Assembly: GCA_025201845.1 (NCBI GenBank)
Contig: MU603946.1
Coordinates: 150,934 to 214,933 of the forward strand
Length of the DNA stretch: 64,000 nucleotides
Reading direction: 5' to 3'
DNA from: Martensiomyces pterosporus
Taxonomy: Eukaryota > Kickxellomycota > Kickxellomycetes > Kickxellales > Kickxellaceae
Shown here: piece after piece, positions 32,229 to 42,892 of the stretch
How the letters are laid out: each line of letters opens with the position of its first letter
How positions within the stretch are numbered: position 1 is the first letter of the stretch
Notes under the pieces: model-generated
Told to the model about the DNA's origin: nothing
The model's input: the letters and a program-made list of their open reading frames with translations, nothing else
Database searches by the model: none
Made by a program: the position numbers and the translations under genes

Positions 32229-35057
32229 ATGCCGGCCATTCCAGATACAGAGAGCCGCCACCAGTCTGTCACTGCGGAAGATACAGCAGTAGCTGGCACG
32301 ATCGGCCAGCCACGGACCCTGCTGGTAGACAACTACGACTCGTACACATTCAACCTGCTACAGCTGCTTACACAGTCGGCAGTAGCCAGCTGCAGCCCAG
32401 GCGAGACAAGCAGCAACGTCATTGTGATTCGCAACGACCAATACCCTTGGGAAACGGTTCGCGACCAAATACTGCCTCACGTCGACAATATTATCATTTC
32501 CCCAGGCCCAGGCAGCCCGCTGCGGCAGGAGGACTTTGGGATCTGTGCCCACCTAATCCGCAGCAGCAACAAGCCACTCCTAGGTGTATGTCTGGGACAC
32601 CAGGGCATTGCAGCTGCTTTTGGTGGCCGAGTACTCAGGTGCGATGTTCCTGTGCATGGCCAAACGAGCAAAGTGAAGATCACAGCGACGAGCGATGTGG
32701 AAGGAGCTCTGAACGAACCTGGCTTATTCGATGGAATACCGGATGGGTTTTCGGTTGTGCGGTACCATTCACTGACTGTCAGCGACGCCCCAGGCGACTT
32801 CCCAGAAGAGCTGCGTGTCTTGGGCAGGGCAATCGGGACTGTTCACAAGTTTAAGGATGGTAGTGGGATCGAGGAAGTACGAGCATCGGAGATCATGGCA
32901 CTGCGGCATCGCGATTTGCCGCTGTTTGGCGTGCAGTTCCACCCTGAGTCCATCTGCTCTGAGTATGGAGCCAGAATCATGGAGAACTTCCACGAAATCA
33001 CACGACACTACTACCAGACACAGCTGCGTGCGGCGAAGCGAGTGAACAGCATTGGCTCTGCCATCCCACCCAGCATCCGCGCTCTGTCGCTAGTATCGCT
33101 GGACGATCGCATGTGGTCTCACCGCAGCCGTAGTCGCTGCGATCACCAGCAAACGGAACTGGCAACTGATGGCGCCCAAGTTGATAGCTCGCCGCGGTTC
33201 TCGCTTCTGGCTAGTGCAGTTAATCTGGATACTGCTGCTACCTCCATGTATGATGGCTCGGAGCTTGGCGACATGCTCTTTTCGCGCTTGTATGGCAACG
33301 ACCCGATGCCCATTTGGCTCGATAGTGCGAAACCCGGAGATGCTAACAGCAGCATGTCTGTAATGGCCTCAGCAAGCACAGCAACAGGTGCCACAGTTCG
33401 ATACACAGCACACAACCGCAAGGTCTCCGTCGTGCGATTCGCTAAGAGTGCGTTTAAGTGCGACAAGCCCACTGCTAATCAGCTCCACTCTGTTCATTTG
33501 CCTGACCTGGACTGCGAAGGCAACCGCGTGTCGTTCTGGACATGGATGCAGTCAGTGGTTGGCGAAACTCAAATATCGCCCAACAGCGCCGATGTGCAGT
33601 GGATTGGTGGCGATGCGAGCACAAATGGAGGAATCGATTCGCTGCGGTTTAGGTGCGGGTGGGTCGGTTATTTTGGATACGAGATGAAGTCAGAGGCGGT
33701 TGCCACTGATCCGCTTCACAAGGACCCAGTGTTTGTCAACGAGGCGGATGGAAGGATGCCCGATGCCCAGCTGTCGTTCATTGATCGCTGTGTTGTCTTG
33801 GACCAAAGGCACTGCCCACCCAAGGCATTTGTGCTGGCATTGGTGGTAAACAAGCAAGAAGGCACGGCTCAAGACAATAACAGCGACATGAAATGGATCG
33901 AGAAAGTTGCCTGCAGTCAAGAGGACGCCGAGAAGTGGATACACGATCAGGTAGCGTCGATAAAGTCCTGGGCTAGCAGTGGCCTTTGTGCATTGCCGCG
34001 AACAGCTGGCCCAACTACCGACGCAGGAGCGACTAGCGTGCGTGTCAACCCTAGCCCAACGCTCTCGCTCGCAGAGTATATCTCAGCGATTGAACTGGCC
34101 AAGGAGTGGATCGCGCAAGGGGAGTCATACGAAATCTGCCTGACCAACCAGTTCCATCTCCCGCTAAGCGCACACTCAGCCAGCATAGAGACACCAGCAG
34201 ACATGCTGTCGCTCTACCGGTGCATGCGGCAGCGCAACCCAGCACCATACGGCGCGCTGTTGTGGTATGCCGACATCAATTCGGGTGTTGCATCGTGCAG
34301 TCCCGAGCGGTTTTTGCGCATCGAGCGGTCCCCCAGAAGCAGCAACGCGACCGAACGCTGGGTGGAGATGAAGCCAATCAAGGGCACATCGCGTCGCGAT
34401 CCCAAACCAGCCTCAGCATGCCATGGCTCTGCCTCTGGACCATGCAGCAAGTGCCTGAGTGCATGGGAGACTGAAGACCAGAGACGCGCTAATGACCTGC
34501 AGGCAAACGTCAAGGAGCGTGCAGAGAATTTGATGATCGTAGACTTGATTCGCCACGACCTGAACTGGATTGCACAGAACGGGAGCGTGCAAGTCCCGCG
34601 CCTGATGGCCATTGAGTCGTACGCGTCTGTGCACCAGATGGTGACGACGGTGCGTGCGCAGATACGGCACTCGGTAGGCGACGTAGCAGCACTAGCGCAT
34701 TGCTTCCCGCCTGGGTCGATGACTGGCGCGCCAAAGCGGCGTACGTTGCAGATCCTTCATGGCCTGGAAGTCGCTGAAAGTAGCAAGAACGGCAGCGGAG
34801 ACCGGAAGGCGACACCGAGAGGGGTTTACTCGGGCTGTCTAGGGTACTTTTCGGCCCATGGCGAGGCTGACTGGAGCGTCGTTATCAGGACAGCCGTCGT
34901 TGACCAAGCTGGAAAGCGGCTAAGCGTGGGCGCTGGTGGCGCGCTTACGATTTTGTCGGACCCCAGTGAAGAATGGACAGAGGTCGAAACCAAGCTGCAA
35001 TCGATTTTGCCTGGAATCCGCAGCTTCATATCTCAGTCACAGAAGCAGCAGCACTAG
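32229..35057 (+). CDS. ABZ1: bifunctional aminodeoxychorismate synthase (PabA-PabB fusion)
   Basis: This 942-residue protein makes 4-amino-4-deoxychorismate for p-aminobenzoate and folate. The N-terminal glutamine amidotransferase (about 1-260) has DNYDSYTFNLL, the oxyanion SPGPGSP, nucleophile Cys121 in LGVCLGHQG, and the His/Glu pair in FHPES. After a variable linker, the chorismate-binding half (about 480-935) carries GESYEICLTNQF, SCSPERFL, VDLIRHDLNWIA, CFPPGSMTGAPK and GALTILSDPSEEW. PIKGTSRR near residue 716 provides the Lys that marks aminodeoxychorismate synthase; anthranilate synthase has a different residue there. Fused PabA-PabB proteins are usual in fungi and plants. It is convergent with the next gene, only 67 bp apart. 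Confidence 0.95.
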   Translation: MPAIPDTESRHQSVTAEDTAVAGTIGQPRTLLVDNYDSYTFNLLQLLTQSAVASCSPGETSSNVIVIRNDQYPWETVRDQILPHVDNIIISPGPGSPLRQEDFGICAHLIRSSNKPLLGVCLGHQGIAAAFGGRVLRCDVPVHGQTSKVKITATSDVEGALNEPGLFDGIPDGFSVVRYHSLTVSDAPGDFPEELRVLGRAIGTVHKFKDGSGIEEVRASEIMALRHRDLPLFGVQFHPESICSEYGARIMENFHEITRHYYQTQLRAAKRVNSIGSAIPPSIRALSLVSLDDRMWSHRSRSRCDHQQTELATDGAQVDSSPRFSLLASAVNLDTAATSMYDGSELGDMLFSRLYGNDPMPIWLDSAKPGDANSSMSVMASASTATGATVRYTAHNRKVSVVRFAKSAFKCDKPTANQLHSVHLPDLDCEGNRVSFWTWMQSVVGETQISPNSADVQWIGGDASTNGGIDSLRFRCGWVGYFGYEMKSEAVATDPLHKDPVFVNEADGRMPDAQLSFIDRCVVLDQRHCPPKAFVLALVVNKQEGTAQDNNSDMKWIEKVACSQEDAEKWIHDQVASIKSWASSGLCALPRTAGPTTDAGATSVRVNPSPTLSLAEYISAIELAKEWIAQGESYEICLTNQFHLPLSAHSASIETPADMLSLYRCMRQRNPAPYGALLWYADINSGVASCSPERFLRIERSPRSSNATERWVEMKPIKGTSRRDPKPASACHGSASGPCSKCLSAWETEDQRRANDLQANVKERAENLMIVDLIRHDLNWIAQNGSVQVPRLMAIESYASVHQMVTTVRAQIRHSVGDVAALAHCFPPGSMTGAPKRRTLQILHGLEVAESSKNGSGDRKATPRGVYSGCLGYFSAHGEADWSVVIRTAVVDQAGKRLSVGAGGALTILSDPSEEWTEVETKLQSILPGIRSFISQSQKQQH

Positions 35058-35124
35058 CAGCGCCATCTGCTGCCAATTAGCTCGAGATGTATTCAATAGA
35101 TTTCAGAAACTGAAGTAGCAAACT

Positions 35125-36564
35125 CTACTCGCTAAGGATGTCTCCAGCGTCGTCGTAGAGGCCGATGCCATGCAGTAGGGGGTAGTAGTCGCTGACCTTC
35201 TTTAAGCGGCTCGGGCGTATGTACTCGGAAACAAACGGCTCGCCGTCAGGATAGCGGTGCGACCTTCCAAGCAGATCCAGCGTGAGCTCGGTTCCCACCT
35301 CGGCCAGCCGCGGGATGTTGTCGGCAAACTGAGCCTCCGATAGGTCGTCGTGTTTTGCAATTTTCAGATAACGCATGCGAAGCGGAATTCTTCCAGGAAC
35401 GCCCTCATCCGACGGGTGCGCAGTGGATGAGAACAGGCTGATTGCTGTGGACGTCTTGGCGTCGTACGAGCCACCGAGGTCCTCAGCAAGCTGCTTCAGT
35501 TCCAAGTTGTGCATGTGCTCAAACCGCTGCTTCTCACTCTGCCACCCAATCTTTCGGTAGACGAAACGAACGAGGAGCCCAAGTAGAATGAGACCAGCAA
35601 AACCACCGACAGCGATCCCGGCTATGGCACCTGTAGGCAGGCTGTTGGAGCTGCGGCTCTTAGCTGTGGATGAAGTGCCGTTCGAAGGTGATGGAGAAGA
35701 TGGGCTTGCAAGCTCACTGCTGGACATACCAGTTGCTGTTGTGAGGAACGGCAAGTACGACACCATGTGGCTGTAATAGACTGTTGTGCTGCCAGTGCCG
35801 CAGTAGGAGGTGCCAATATGGTAATAGCTGTCTAACATTCCCACCAGCTGCAGCACGCCGTCTTTTTCTGCGATTAGCGTTGCACCTGCATCGCCTATAC
35901 ACGGCGCACTGCCCGTAGTTGAGTTGTAGACAGTGCACAGGGTCTTGTCGTTTGACCCGGTGTAAGCCGTGTACACTTTGCAAGCGGTGTCGCTGCCGAT
36001 GGTTATGCTACCATATTTGAGGGTCTGGCTGTAACCGGTGCTGTTCTTGGCGTCCGTTGCTCCCCAGCCTGCCAATGTGAAAATGTTGCCAGCAGACACC
36101 TCGTCTGAATAGAGCTTTATGCTGCCAACGTCATCAGAAAATGCCAGCTTGGATGATAGCTGCAAGACGGCAACATCATTGGTATACCTCTGGGTGTCAT
36201 ACATGCTGTTTATTACTACCTTTGAGACACCAGCACGCTTCTGCTTTCGACGGTCAGCGCTTCCATACCCAATCGTAATGCTGCTAAGAGGAACGGGAGT
36301 TGCTGAACTGTCAACAGTGGCACACAGCGCTGGAGCAACGACGAACTGGTCTGAAATAATAACGCCTGCGCACGAGGTAGTTTCTGGCTGTGAGTAGGGC
36401 GAGGAGATATGCACAACAAAGGGGTAGCTGCTGTCGCTAGCATCGCTACCCCCGAGTATTCGCTTATCGAGGCCCTGCTGCGAATACTGCAATGGCGACG
36501 CCGCGCATTTGCCTGCAAGGCACAGGAGAACAGAGAACAGAAAGGAGCGCTCCACACACAGCAT
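35125..36564 (-). CDS. membrane-anchored S1-family pseudoprotease
   Basis: From ATG 36564 the protein has 479 residues: a signal peptide (FLFSVLLCLAGKCAAS), a short propeptide ending KR, and a chymotrypsin fold starting ILGGSDASDSSYPFVV. The fold is complete, with Cys pairs retained, but the active site is not. The His57 position reads APALC in place of AAHC, and the Ser195 motif reads CIGDAGATL in place of CxGDSGGPL. The Asp102 region (YTNDVAVLQL) remains. The S1-pocket position usually Asp is Ala. A Ser-rich stalk leads to a transmembrane helix near residues 335-357 (GIAVGGFAGLILLGLLVRFVY) and a cytoplasmic tail of about 120 residues. I infer a receptor or binding protein, not an enzyme. 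The frame is intact, so this is not a decayed gene. Confidence 0.87.
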   Translation of the reverse strand: MLCVERSFLFSVLLCLAGKCAASPLQYSQQGLDKRILGGSDASDSSYPFVVHISSPYSQPETTSCAGVIISDQFVVAPALCATVDSSATPVPLSSITIGYGSADRRKQKRAGVSKVVINSMYDTQRYTNDVAVLQLSSKLAFSDDVGSIKLYSDEVSAGNIFTLAGWGATDAKNSTGYSQTLKYGSITIGSDTACKVYTAYTGSNDKTLCTVYNSTTGSAPCIGDAGATLIAEKDGVLQLVGMLDSYYHIGTSYCGTGSTTVYYSHMVSYLPFLTTATGMSSSELASPSSPSPSNGTSSTAKSRSSNSLPTGAIAGIAVGGFAGLILLGLLVRFVYRKIGWQSEKQRFEHMHNLELKQLAEDLGGSYDAKTSTAISLFSSTAHPSDEGVPGRIPLRMRYLKIAKHDDLSEAQFADNIPRLAEVGTELTLDLLGRSHRYPDGEPFVSEYIRPSRLKKVSDYYPLLHGIGLYDDAGDILSE

Positions 36565-37601
36565 AGTGTATCTTGTAGCGCATGCAAGGGTAAGCTCGTT
36601 CTTCCCCTCGTGTGACACAGATATTGGAAGAAATATAAAGAACAGTTTATCAAATAGCGAATATGCAATGAAAAGAAAACATAAACAACCGCGAGGAGGA
36701 GGAGGGGGAGAAGTAGAGGTGCCAGTGGATGATGACTTGGCTGAGATGGCAGGGAACGAAGCGGTAGCAGCGCAAGCATACGGTGCTAGATAGACGCATC
36801 TTTCCTTCTGATCGCCACCATGCCGGGATTTCCAGAGCCCCAGGCAGCCCCATCAACATGCAATAGCGGTGCTTAAATGAAATATGTGTACTGCTTACAC
36901 AATGCATCTCTATGCGTTGATGGCACTTGGCGTTGATCCATTCCAGCTGCCTGCATCACACGTCCACCCCAATGATTTCACACAGCAGGCACAGCTGCTA
37001 TGGTTTTCTTTTGCTGTCGATGCGCCATGCTTTTCATGTCTACTCTCTGGCTGAGTAAGCGGGCTAGAGCATTCTACACGGCTTGGTCTAGCACATACCG
37101 GGCATGGGTGCTGGGGATCTCAAAGGGGCTTTGCTGGCAGTACCAACAGCGCGTATAGCTATGCAAATAGCGGTATAAATACCAGCAGATACACGGACAG
37201 GCCCCGTGTTTGGAGAGAGGCGCTAAGCGGGAGGTGTGATATGCATTCGACAAATACCTGTGGGCTATAGGGGTTTCTTTGCACCTGCAAGGCCGCCGCC
37301 GTCAAAGACCATGAGGAAAATTAGCAACAAAAAAAAGTGCCGGGGGAAAGCTGAACGGAGAGCCGGCGTCAGGAAGCAAAAGGACACCAGCTTGGAGCAA
37401 ATAAAGGTGTGAGACATGGCTGGTGATTGAAAAAGGCGGGTCAATGAGGACGGGATACACATACGGGACCAGTAGCGCCATGATTTCTGGTGCCAAATGT
37501 CGCAGGGGCATGGACAGACAAGATCTATAGGAGCAGTGTGTATATTTCCGTGTTAAGCAGAGATAATAAAGCAGACAGGGCATAAAGAGAAGAATGAGGA
37601 A
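36565..37601. other. promoter of the pseudoprotease and 3' flank of App1
   Basis: This 1.0-kb spacer lies between two minus-strand genes. TATAAAT occurs near 37172 on plus. No supported gene or RNA was found. Confidence 0.45.
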
Positions 37602-40401
37602 TCATGGTTGCTTGGGCGCGTATCTGGGGAACAAGTTGTCGAATAGGTCAACGTCCTGCTTGATATCACTAGCATCGACAAACAAGCGACACAGATCAGG
37701 GTCCAGCCCTCTAGTGGCCTCAAGGTACCGCTTCCACAAGAGCAGGCGCCTATTATTACGCGCCAGCTGAGCCTCGGGCGGCGGCGGTTCCGGAATGTTG
37801 AAGCTAGCAAACGACGACGACCGAGACGACAAACCACCACCGCTTATTGGTGTGTCCGTGCCACTGGCACTCACCCCAGACTGGTAGCCACCGCCAGCCT
37901 GCCCTATGGAGGCGGGGCCACCACCCATGGCACTCGATGACTGGTGTGCTTGCTTGAACCCGCTGAGGTTGGTGTACGGGTCATTGGGCACGTTTGCCTG
38001 CGCACCATACGCACTGCCCATCCGCTGCTGCCGGTACGCTGCCGCTGCTGCGGGGCTTGACGAATCGAAGGTATTTGCGTCTACAAGATCACTCGGAATG
38101 GACTCGTATTGGATGATATGCGGGTTGGCTTCCACGGTAGGCATGAACAGGTTGGCGTAGTGTAGGAAGCTGCGCGTGGGGGCGACATAGAACTTCTGTG
38201 CGTAGAACGCCATCCACGCCTGCGCTTGCTCGCGCAGATGCTCCACGGAAAAGGGCGCCTGCCCGCCGGCCATTGGCCCGTCGCCAGAGCTGGTGATGGT
38301 TCCAGGCACAATGTTTGCGGGGCTGGTGTTCCAGCTTCCAGGCATCGGCTGCTCACTGCGCCGGGGCGGTGGCGGTGGCGGAAGCACTGATGCTTGTGCG
38401 GCAGCATTCGCCTGGTGCAAGGCCTGCAGAGACTGGGTCTGAGTAAGCGTAGGCGAGCGGCGGGGTTTGGGCGGAGGCACGGTTGACGATCCAGCTGACG
38501 ATGGCTCAAGAGACGAGGCGTTGGACGGCGATTTGCGCAGGTGGCTAGGCTTGGGTGGAACCGGGGGAGCAGCCGATGGCGCTGTTCTATTTAGCTGCCT
38601 GTTGTTTGAGGCATCGCTATTGTACTCGCTGTCTTCTCCGTCTGGTGCGCCCAGGTGAATGAGGTCAGCAGCATCATCAATGTCACCATGTCCACCCAAA
38701 GCCGCACCTGTCGTGCTTTGCTGAGTAGAGCCAGCCTTTGACGGACCTACGATGCCATACTGTATGACACCCGTGTTCGCCTGGCCACCCGCATAATCCG
38801 TATCCGTGGTAATCGAGGCCACACTCATAGGCCCAAACAGATCCCGTATATAAATGCGCAAAACACGACTTGGGAACCTGCGGGCCAGGTCTGTGTATGT
38901 CTCCAAATCATGCTCACCGCAATCGCCGACAAAGATGTACTTGCGATTGGGGAACACGCTAAACAGCTGCTCAATGGTATCTCTCTTCATCTGCGGTGTG
39001 CCTGTAAAGTTGCTCACCGACAGGAGTCCATTGGGGTCAAACGACCTGAGGTGGGCGCTGCCTGGCGGGAATTTGTTCTGGTGGAAAAAGTCGTCCAGCG
39101 ACGGGTACAGCTGCCAGGGACTGTTGCTGACGTAGTGGAACTCGCCGCCCAGCTTGTACCATTCGCGGTACAGTTCGGCCATCCCCGGCACGGCTTGCAG
39201 CGGGCGAGCAAACACTGTCTCTAGCACAATGCGCTTGTCTGCTGTAATGTTCGACGCCTTGATGGTGTCGTCGATGTCTGAGATCACAGATATCCCTTCG
39301 GGCTCGACAAGATGTGCGACGCCGGCGACCAGCTTGTCGTCGGCCCATCCGTAGAGCTTGCCGCGCAGCTCAATCAGACGGCGCCTGTGCGCACTGCCAT
39401 TGCTGCTGCTGCTGCTGTGGGCGGTCTTGTAGCTTTGCATGAGCCACTCGAGCTCGTTGTAGCCCAGAAGAATCTCACCCTGGAACAGACCCTCGTCCAG
39501 GACCAGCGTCTGCCACGAAAAGGCGTCGATTTGCAGCGCCTGCTGCATGATTGTCGGCTCAATGTTGGTTAGCAGCTGGCTATCCACCACCAGCCTATCG
39601 TGCTTGTGAGCTCCAGTGCCACCAACTGCCGGGTGGTGGATCAAGTCTTCTGTGTGCACATTGCCAGCAGGTGCTGCTGCTGCTGCCTGTGTGGCGGCAG
39701 TGGGGTTAAACTGCGACGTAAGCACAATAGGTGCATCAAGCAAGCTAACTGCCGGCTGGCTGGAATCATTAGACGACGAAGAAGAGGAAGGAGGATGCAG
39801 CGGGCTAGCGTCTCGGCGCGGAGGCTTCTTTGGCGGCACAGGCTGTTTCTTTGGCGACGGGCCGGTGGTCTTTCTCAGCTCAAACGCCTCAGGCTCGGAG
39901 ATCCCAGACATGGCTGTGTGCACCATGTCGGTGCTCGCTGGCTGCCCAGCGAACAAATACGAGACTCTGTCGAGCAAGAGCTGATCGGACTCGCCGCCAC
40001 GCGGGATACCAATGAGCTTGCGCATGGCCGTTGTGGCTATGCGCACTCGCTTGGCTGACGGGTTGCGGCAAAAGGCCCAGCCGCGTACCTGCACTCGCCA
40101 CACCTTTAGCCGCTCGTCGCGGTAGGCGTATGTGGGAAACACCAGTATCTCTTCCACCTGCGTCACAGCGTCCGGAGCCATGTTGGCCGGCCCACCGCCG
40201 TGCCGGGCACCGCTGCTGCTGCTGCCGTACTGCGACCATAGGCCCTTGAGCTTTGACTTTACGCTGTCTAGCTCCCACAGCGTCCGGAGGCATGCTGGCC
40301 GGCCCACCGCCGTGCCGGGCACCGCTGCTGCTGCTGCCGTACTGCGACCATAGGCCCTTGAGCTTTGACTTTACGCTGTCTAGCTCCCGCTGGTACGTCA
40401 T
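37602..40401 (-). CDS. APP1: App1-type phosphatidate phosphatase, N terminus broken by a 112-bp duplication
   Basis: App1 is a Mg-dependent phosphatidate phosphatase at cortical actin patches and endocytic sites. The catalytic domain shows the HAD motif SDIDDTIK (about residues 338-345 of the intact protein), then PGMAELYREWY, FHYVSNSPWQLYP, KRDTIEQLF and IFVGDCGEHDLETY. A long Pro/Ser-rich C-terminal half includes PVPPKP-type SH3-binding motifs, as in yeast App1. The true start is MTYQRELDSV at 40401. The frame from there shifts within two near-identical units at 40165-40276 and 40277-40388. The rest of the gene reads open from the first unit. Removing one unit gives 895 residues in one frame. 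The C terminus retains a short NRRLLLWKRYLEATRG helix. Confidence 0.85.
40165..40388. repeat. 112-bp tandem duplication at the 5' end of App1
   Basis: Copies are about 40165-40276 and 40277-40388, offset 112 and differing at about two bases (GAGCCATGTTGG versus GAGGCATGCTGG). The length is one more than a multiple of three and breaks the App1 frame, just as the DDB1 duplication does. Confidence 0.9.
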
Positions 40402-40783
40402 TTCAACCTCTTCTTGATTTAGCAAGAAATAAGAGCGGGAAGCGCTAACAATAACACACAGGAAAAGTATAATAAAGGGAAGAAAAAAAAGAGAAACGAA
40501 GAATACGCAAGCTGTCTCTTTGTGCCCGTTTTGAGCGTCTTTCCAGGATAGGGCAGGCTCGATTGGCAGGCATGGTGCCTGGCGCTTGAACCACCCACCC
40601 ATGTTGCCCTCCCCCAACCCACTCACACACAAGGTCACTTATGCACGCACGGCACACCATGCCCCATGAAGGATACATGCTAAAATGCACAATGCGGTAG
40701 TGACGAATGACAATAGAACGTGTATTAGGGGAACAATTGAGCTCGAGCGAACGAATGCGAAGGCAGGCGCTGTCCTGCCGGCT
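40402..40783. other. App1 promoter and 3' flank of S1 protease
   Basis: This 382-nt spacer contains A-rich runs near 40465-40500 (plus strand). No gene was seen. Confidence 0.4.
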
Positions 40784-42024
40784 CTAGCGGTTGATAAACA
40801 GCAGCACCAAGATGACAGCTGGCAGCAGCATGGCATTCAGGCACGCAGCTTGCTGCTGAGCACCGGACACCCTTGTTGTCGCCTACAAACACAGCACAAA
40901 TGAACAACCGATAGGTGAGCAACAGATAGGCGTGGTAGGCACTACCCCCAAAGCCAAAGAAGGGACAAATGGCAAGCACGCTCTTCTGGTATTGCCTTGC
41001 CGTTCCGCCAAACAGCATTCACGTCACTTACCAGCCTGTCTATCCGCACGGGCTCTTCTAGCTGCTGTGCAGTCATCCCTGTGGCTCTGGCCAAAAAGCC
41101 AGCGTAATAACCGATATGCGTGCTGAACCCGAATCCCGTGGGATCGCCGCATGGCGGGTGAGTGTCATGGTTGATGTTGTCGCCGTACGACGTGAGCGCC
41201 ACCAACCTCATGTCGCCCGTAGATACTCTGGCCTCGGCTCTAACGGCCCTGCCCCACCACCTCGCGTGCCTGCTGCCACCACTGCTGCCACCACTGCTGC
41301 CTCTGGCCTGTGTGGTTTTGCCGAGCCACATATCAGCCGTCGTTCCATAGCGGCCCCACAGCGAGGAGTGCGCCCTCAGCGGCGCCGGCGAATCAACAGA
41401 CCTCGGCTTCCCACTCACAAGGGTGATGATGGCAGGCGACCCACTGTCCCCATTGCACTCGTCCTTATTCCCCGGCTGCGTGCCCGTGCAGATGAAAGGC
41501 CCGTTATTAGACTCGAACGAATCATCAACCTTCCTGCACATGGCCGGATCAGCCACCTGCAAGTCGACGCGGTTCATGACGGGCACCGTGTGCGAGCCAG
41601 GCGAGTTGGAGGTGACACCCCAGCCCATCGTCGTCACAACCTGGCCGGGGTCTACGGAGCCAAAATACAGCGGGATGCGGTGCACCATCGTGGACTGCAC
41701 AACGGGCTTGTCCAGCTCGATGACGGCAATGTCGTTGAACAGCGTGCGTGGGTTGAAGTCCGGGTGGATAGTGTAATTGGCTGCTCGGGCTGTCATCTGC
41801 TTCTTGATGTGTGTGCTGCCGTACCCGACCTTCACAGCGCTGGCGGATGGCGCATGGTACAGGCAGTGGCCTGCAGTGATGATGTGCCGGGACGAGACCA
41901 GTGTGCCGCCGCACACAGCGTGCCAGTTTGGCTGTGTCTCAATGCTTAGGTATACGGCGAACGGGAACTCGTGTGTCTCGACTCGCTCGCCGCCTATGAT
42001 GGGCTTTAGCTGACCAAACGACAT
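40784..42024 (-). CDS. trypsin-like S1 serine protease with intron and GPI signal exon
   Basis: Exon 1 is 42024-41032 and exon 2 is 40882-40784, with a 149-nt intron (41031-40883) that opens GTAAGT and ends TTTGTAG. The join is in phase 0 and gives 363 residues. Exon 2 encodes 32 residues ending in a hydrophobic stretch (LLPAVILVLLFINR), a GPI-anchor signal like the one on the 25-kb protease. The triad is complete: TAGHC, NDIAVIEL and CNGDSGSP. Asp six before the Ser predicts trypsin-like specificity. The mature start is IIGGERVETHEF, but only 8 residues precede it from the sole in-frame ATG, so no signal peptide is visible and a 5' exon may be missing. An insert of about 60 residues with a GSSGGSSGGS run lies between the catalytic Ser and TSYGDN. 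Confidence 0.8.
40883..41031 (-). other. spliceosomal intron, S1 protease
   Basis: The donor GTAAGT and acceptor TAG join two frames in phase. Readthrough would give a frayed tail with no anchor, while splicing gives a GPI signal and a stop after 33 codons. Confidence 0.8.
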
Positions 42025-42892
42025 GCTGAGGGCTGTAGATGACGGACAGGAGCGCTGTGTGGAAGCAGGTGCGTGCCAGGGCAAGAGTGATCGAGAACGA
42101 AGGCGTGTATTGTGTTCAGTAGAGGGCAACTCTTAAACCAGGGCAGATGTAGCGAGACAGGCGTAGATTCATATAACTCTTTGGCCAAAAGAAAACGCAA
42201 AGCGCTGGTCCTAGTGCTAGTTATAGAGGTTAGCCCGTAACCGCGTGCCGGCTGTTCAAAGCTAGAAAGAGGCAGAAGAGAACAAGGAGCGCGCTTTCGT
42301 GACGAAAAACAGCGCCTGTGCACGCATAGAAAAGGGAGAGGAGGGATCTTCGCGCGATATGCCTCTTAATTAAACCCCGTGTAGACCTTTGCGTGCGTCT
42401 ACCAAAGGCCGTGGCATTAGCAAGCTAGAAAAAGGCATTAATCCCACATGTCCCTGGCCTGGCTCTGATGTGGGGTAAAAGGCGGGAAAGCAGTGTGCCT
42501 GGACGGACTGTTAAATGAAGGCGATGTGCAAGCCCAGAAGCCTGACTTGAATGAAATGCCTCACATACGCGAGATCATATGGTAGATGACGTACGAGAAA
42601 CCAGGACCCCTCCCCAAGCTTATGTCGCAGCCTGCATGGCACATGGATACCCGAAACCATCAGCCTTCGGCTTTGGAGCATGTTTCAGGCCCAAAGATGT
42701 AGCCATCCGATTCATACGAAAGCAAAGATGTGTAGAAAGATACGACGGAAAAGAGAAAAGAAAAACAAATAGACTTAGAACCGGCAAGAGCACCAATGGA
42801 CGCGTTCACTCACTTCCTTTGTGTAGAAAGGGGGAACCAAAGGGGAAAATGAGCTAGAATGGCGAGCCAAGTTCCTTGGATTCAAGAAGCAC
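42025..42892. other. intergenic between S1 protease and BCH-RhoGAP 3' end
   Basis: This 870-nt region should contain the protease promoter and possibly a missing signal-peptide exon. A stretch near 42250-42300 (minus) could encode a hydrophobic signal-like peptide, but it has no in-frame ATG. I could not build a convincing exon. Confidence 0.4.

Noticed and set aside
41200..41430. Second intron in the S1 protease starting at a GTGAGT
   Set aside because: Only a poor GAG acceptor keeps phase; the region is open and codes a Gly/Ser insert like one in the related protease.
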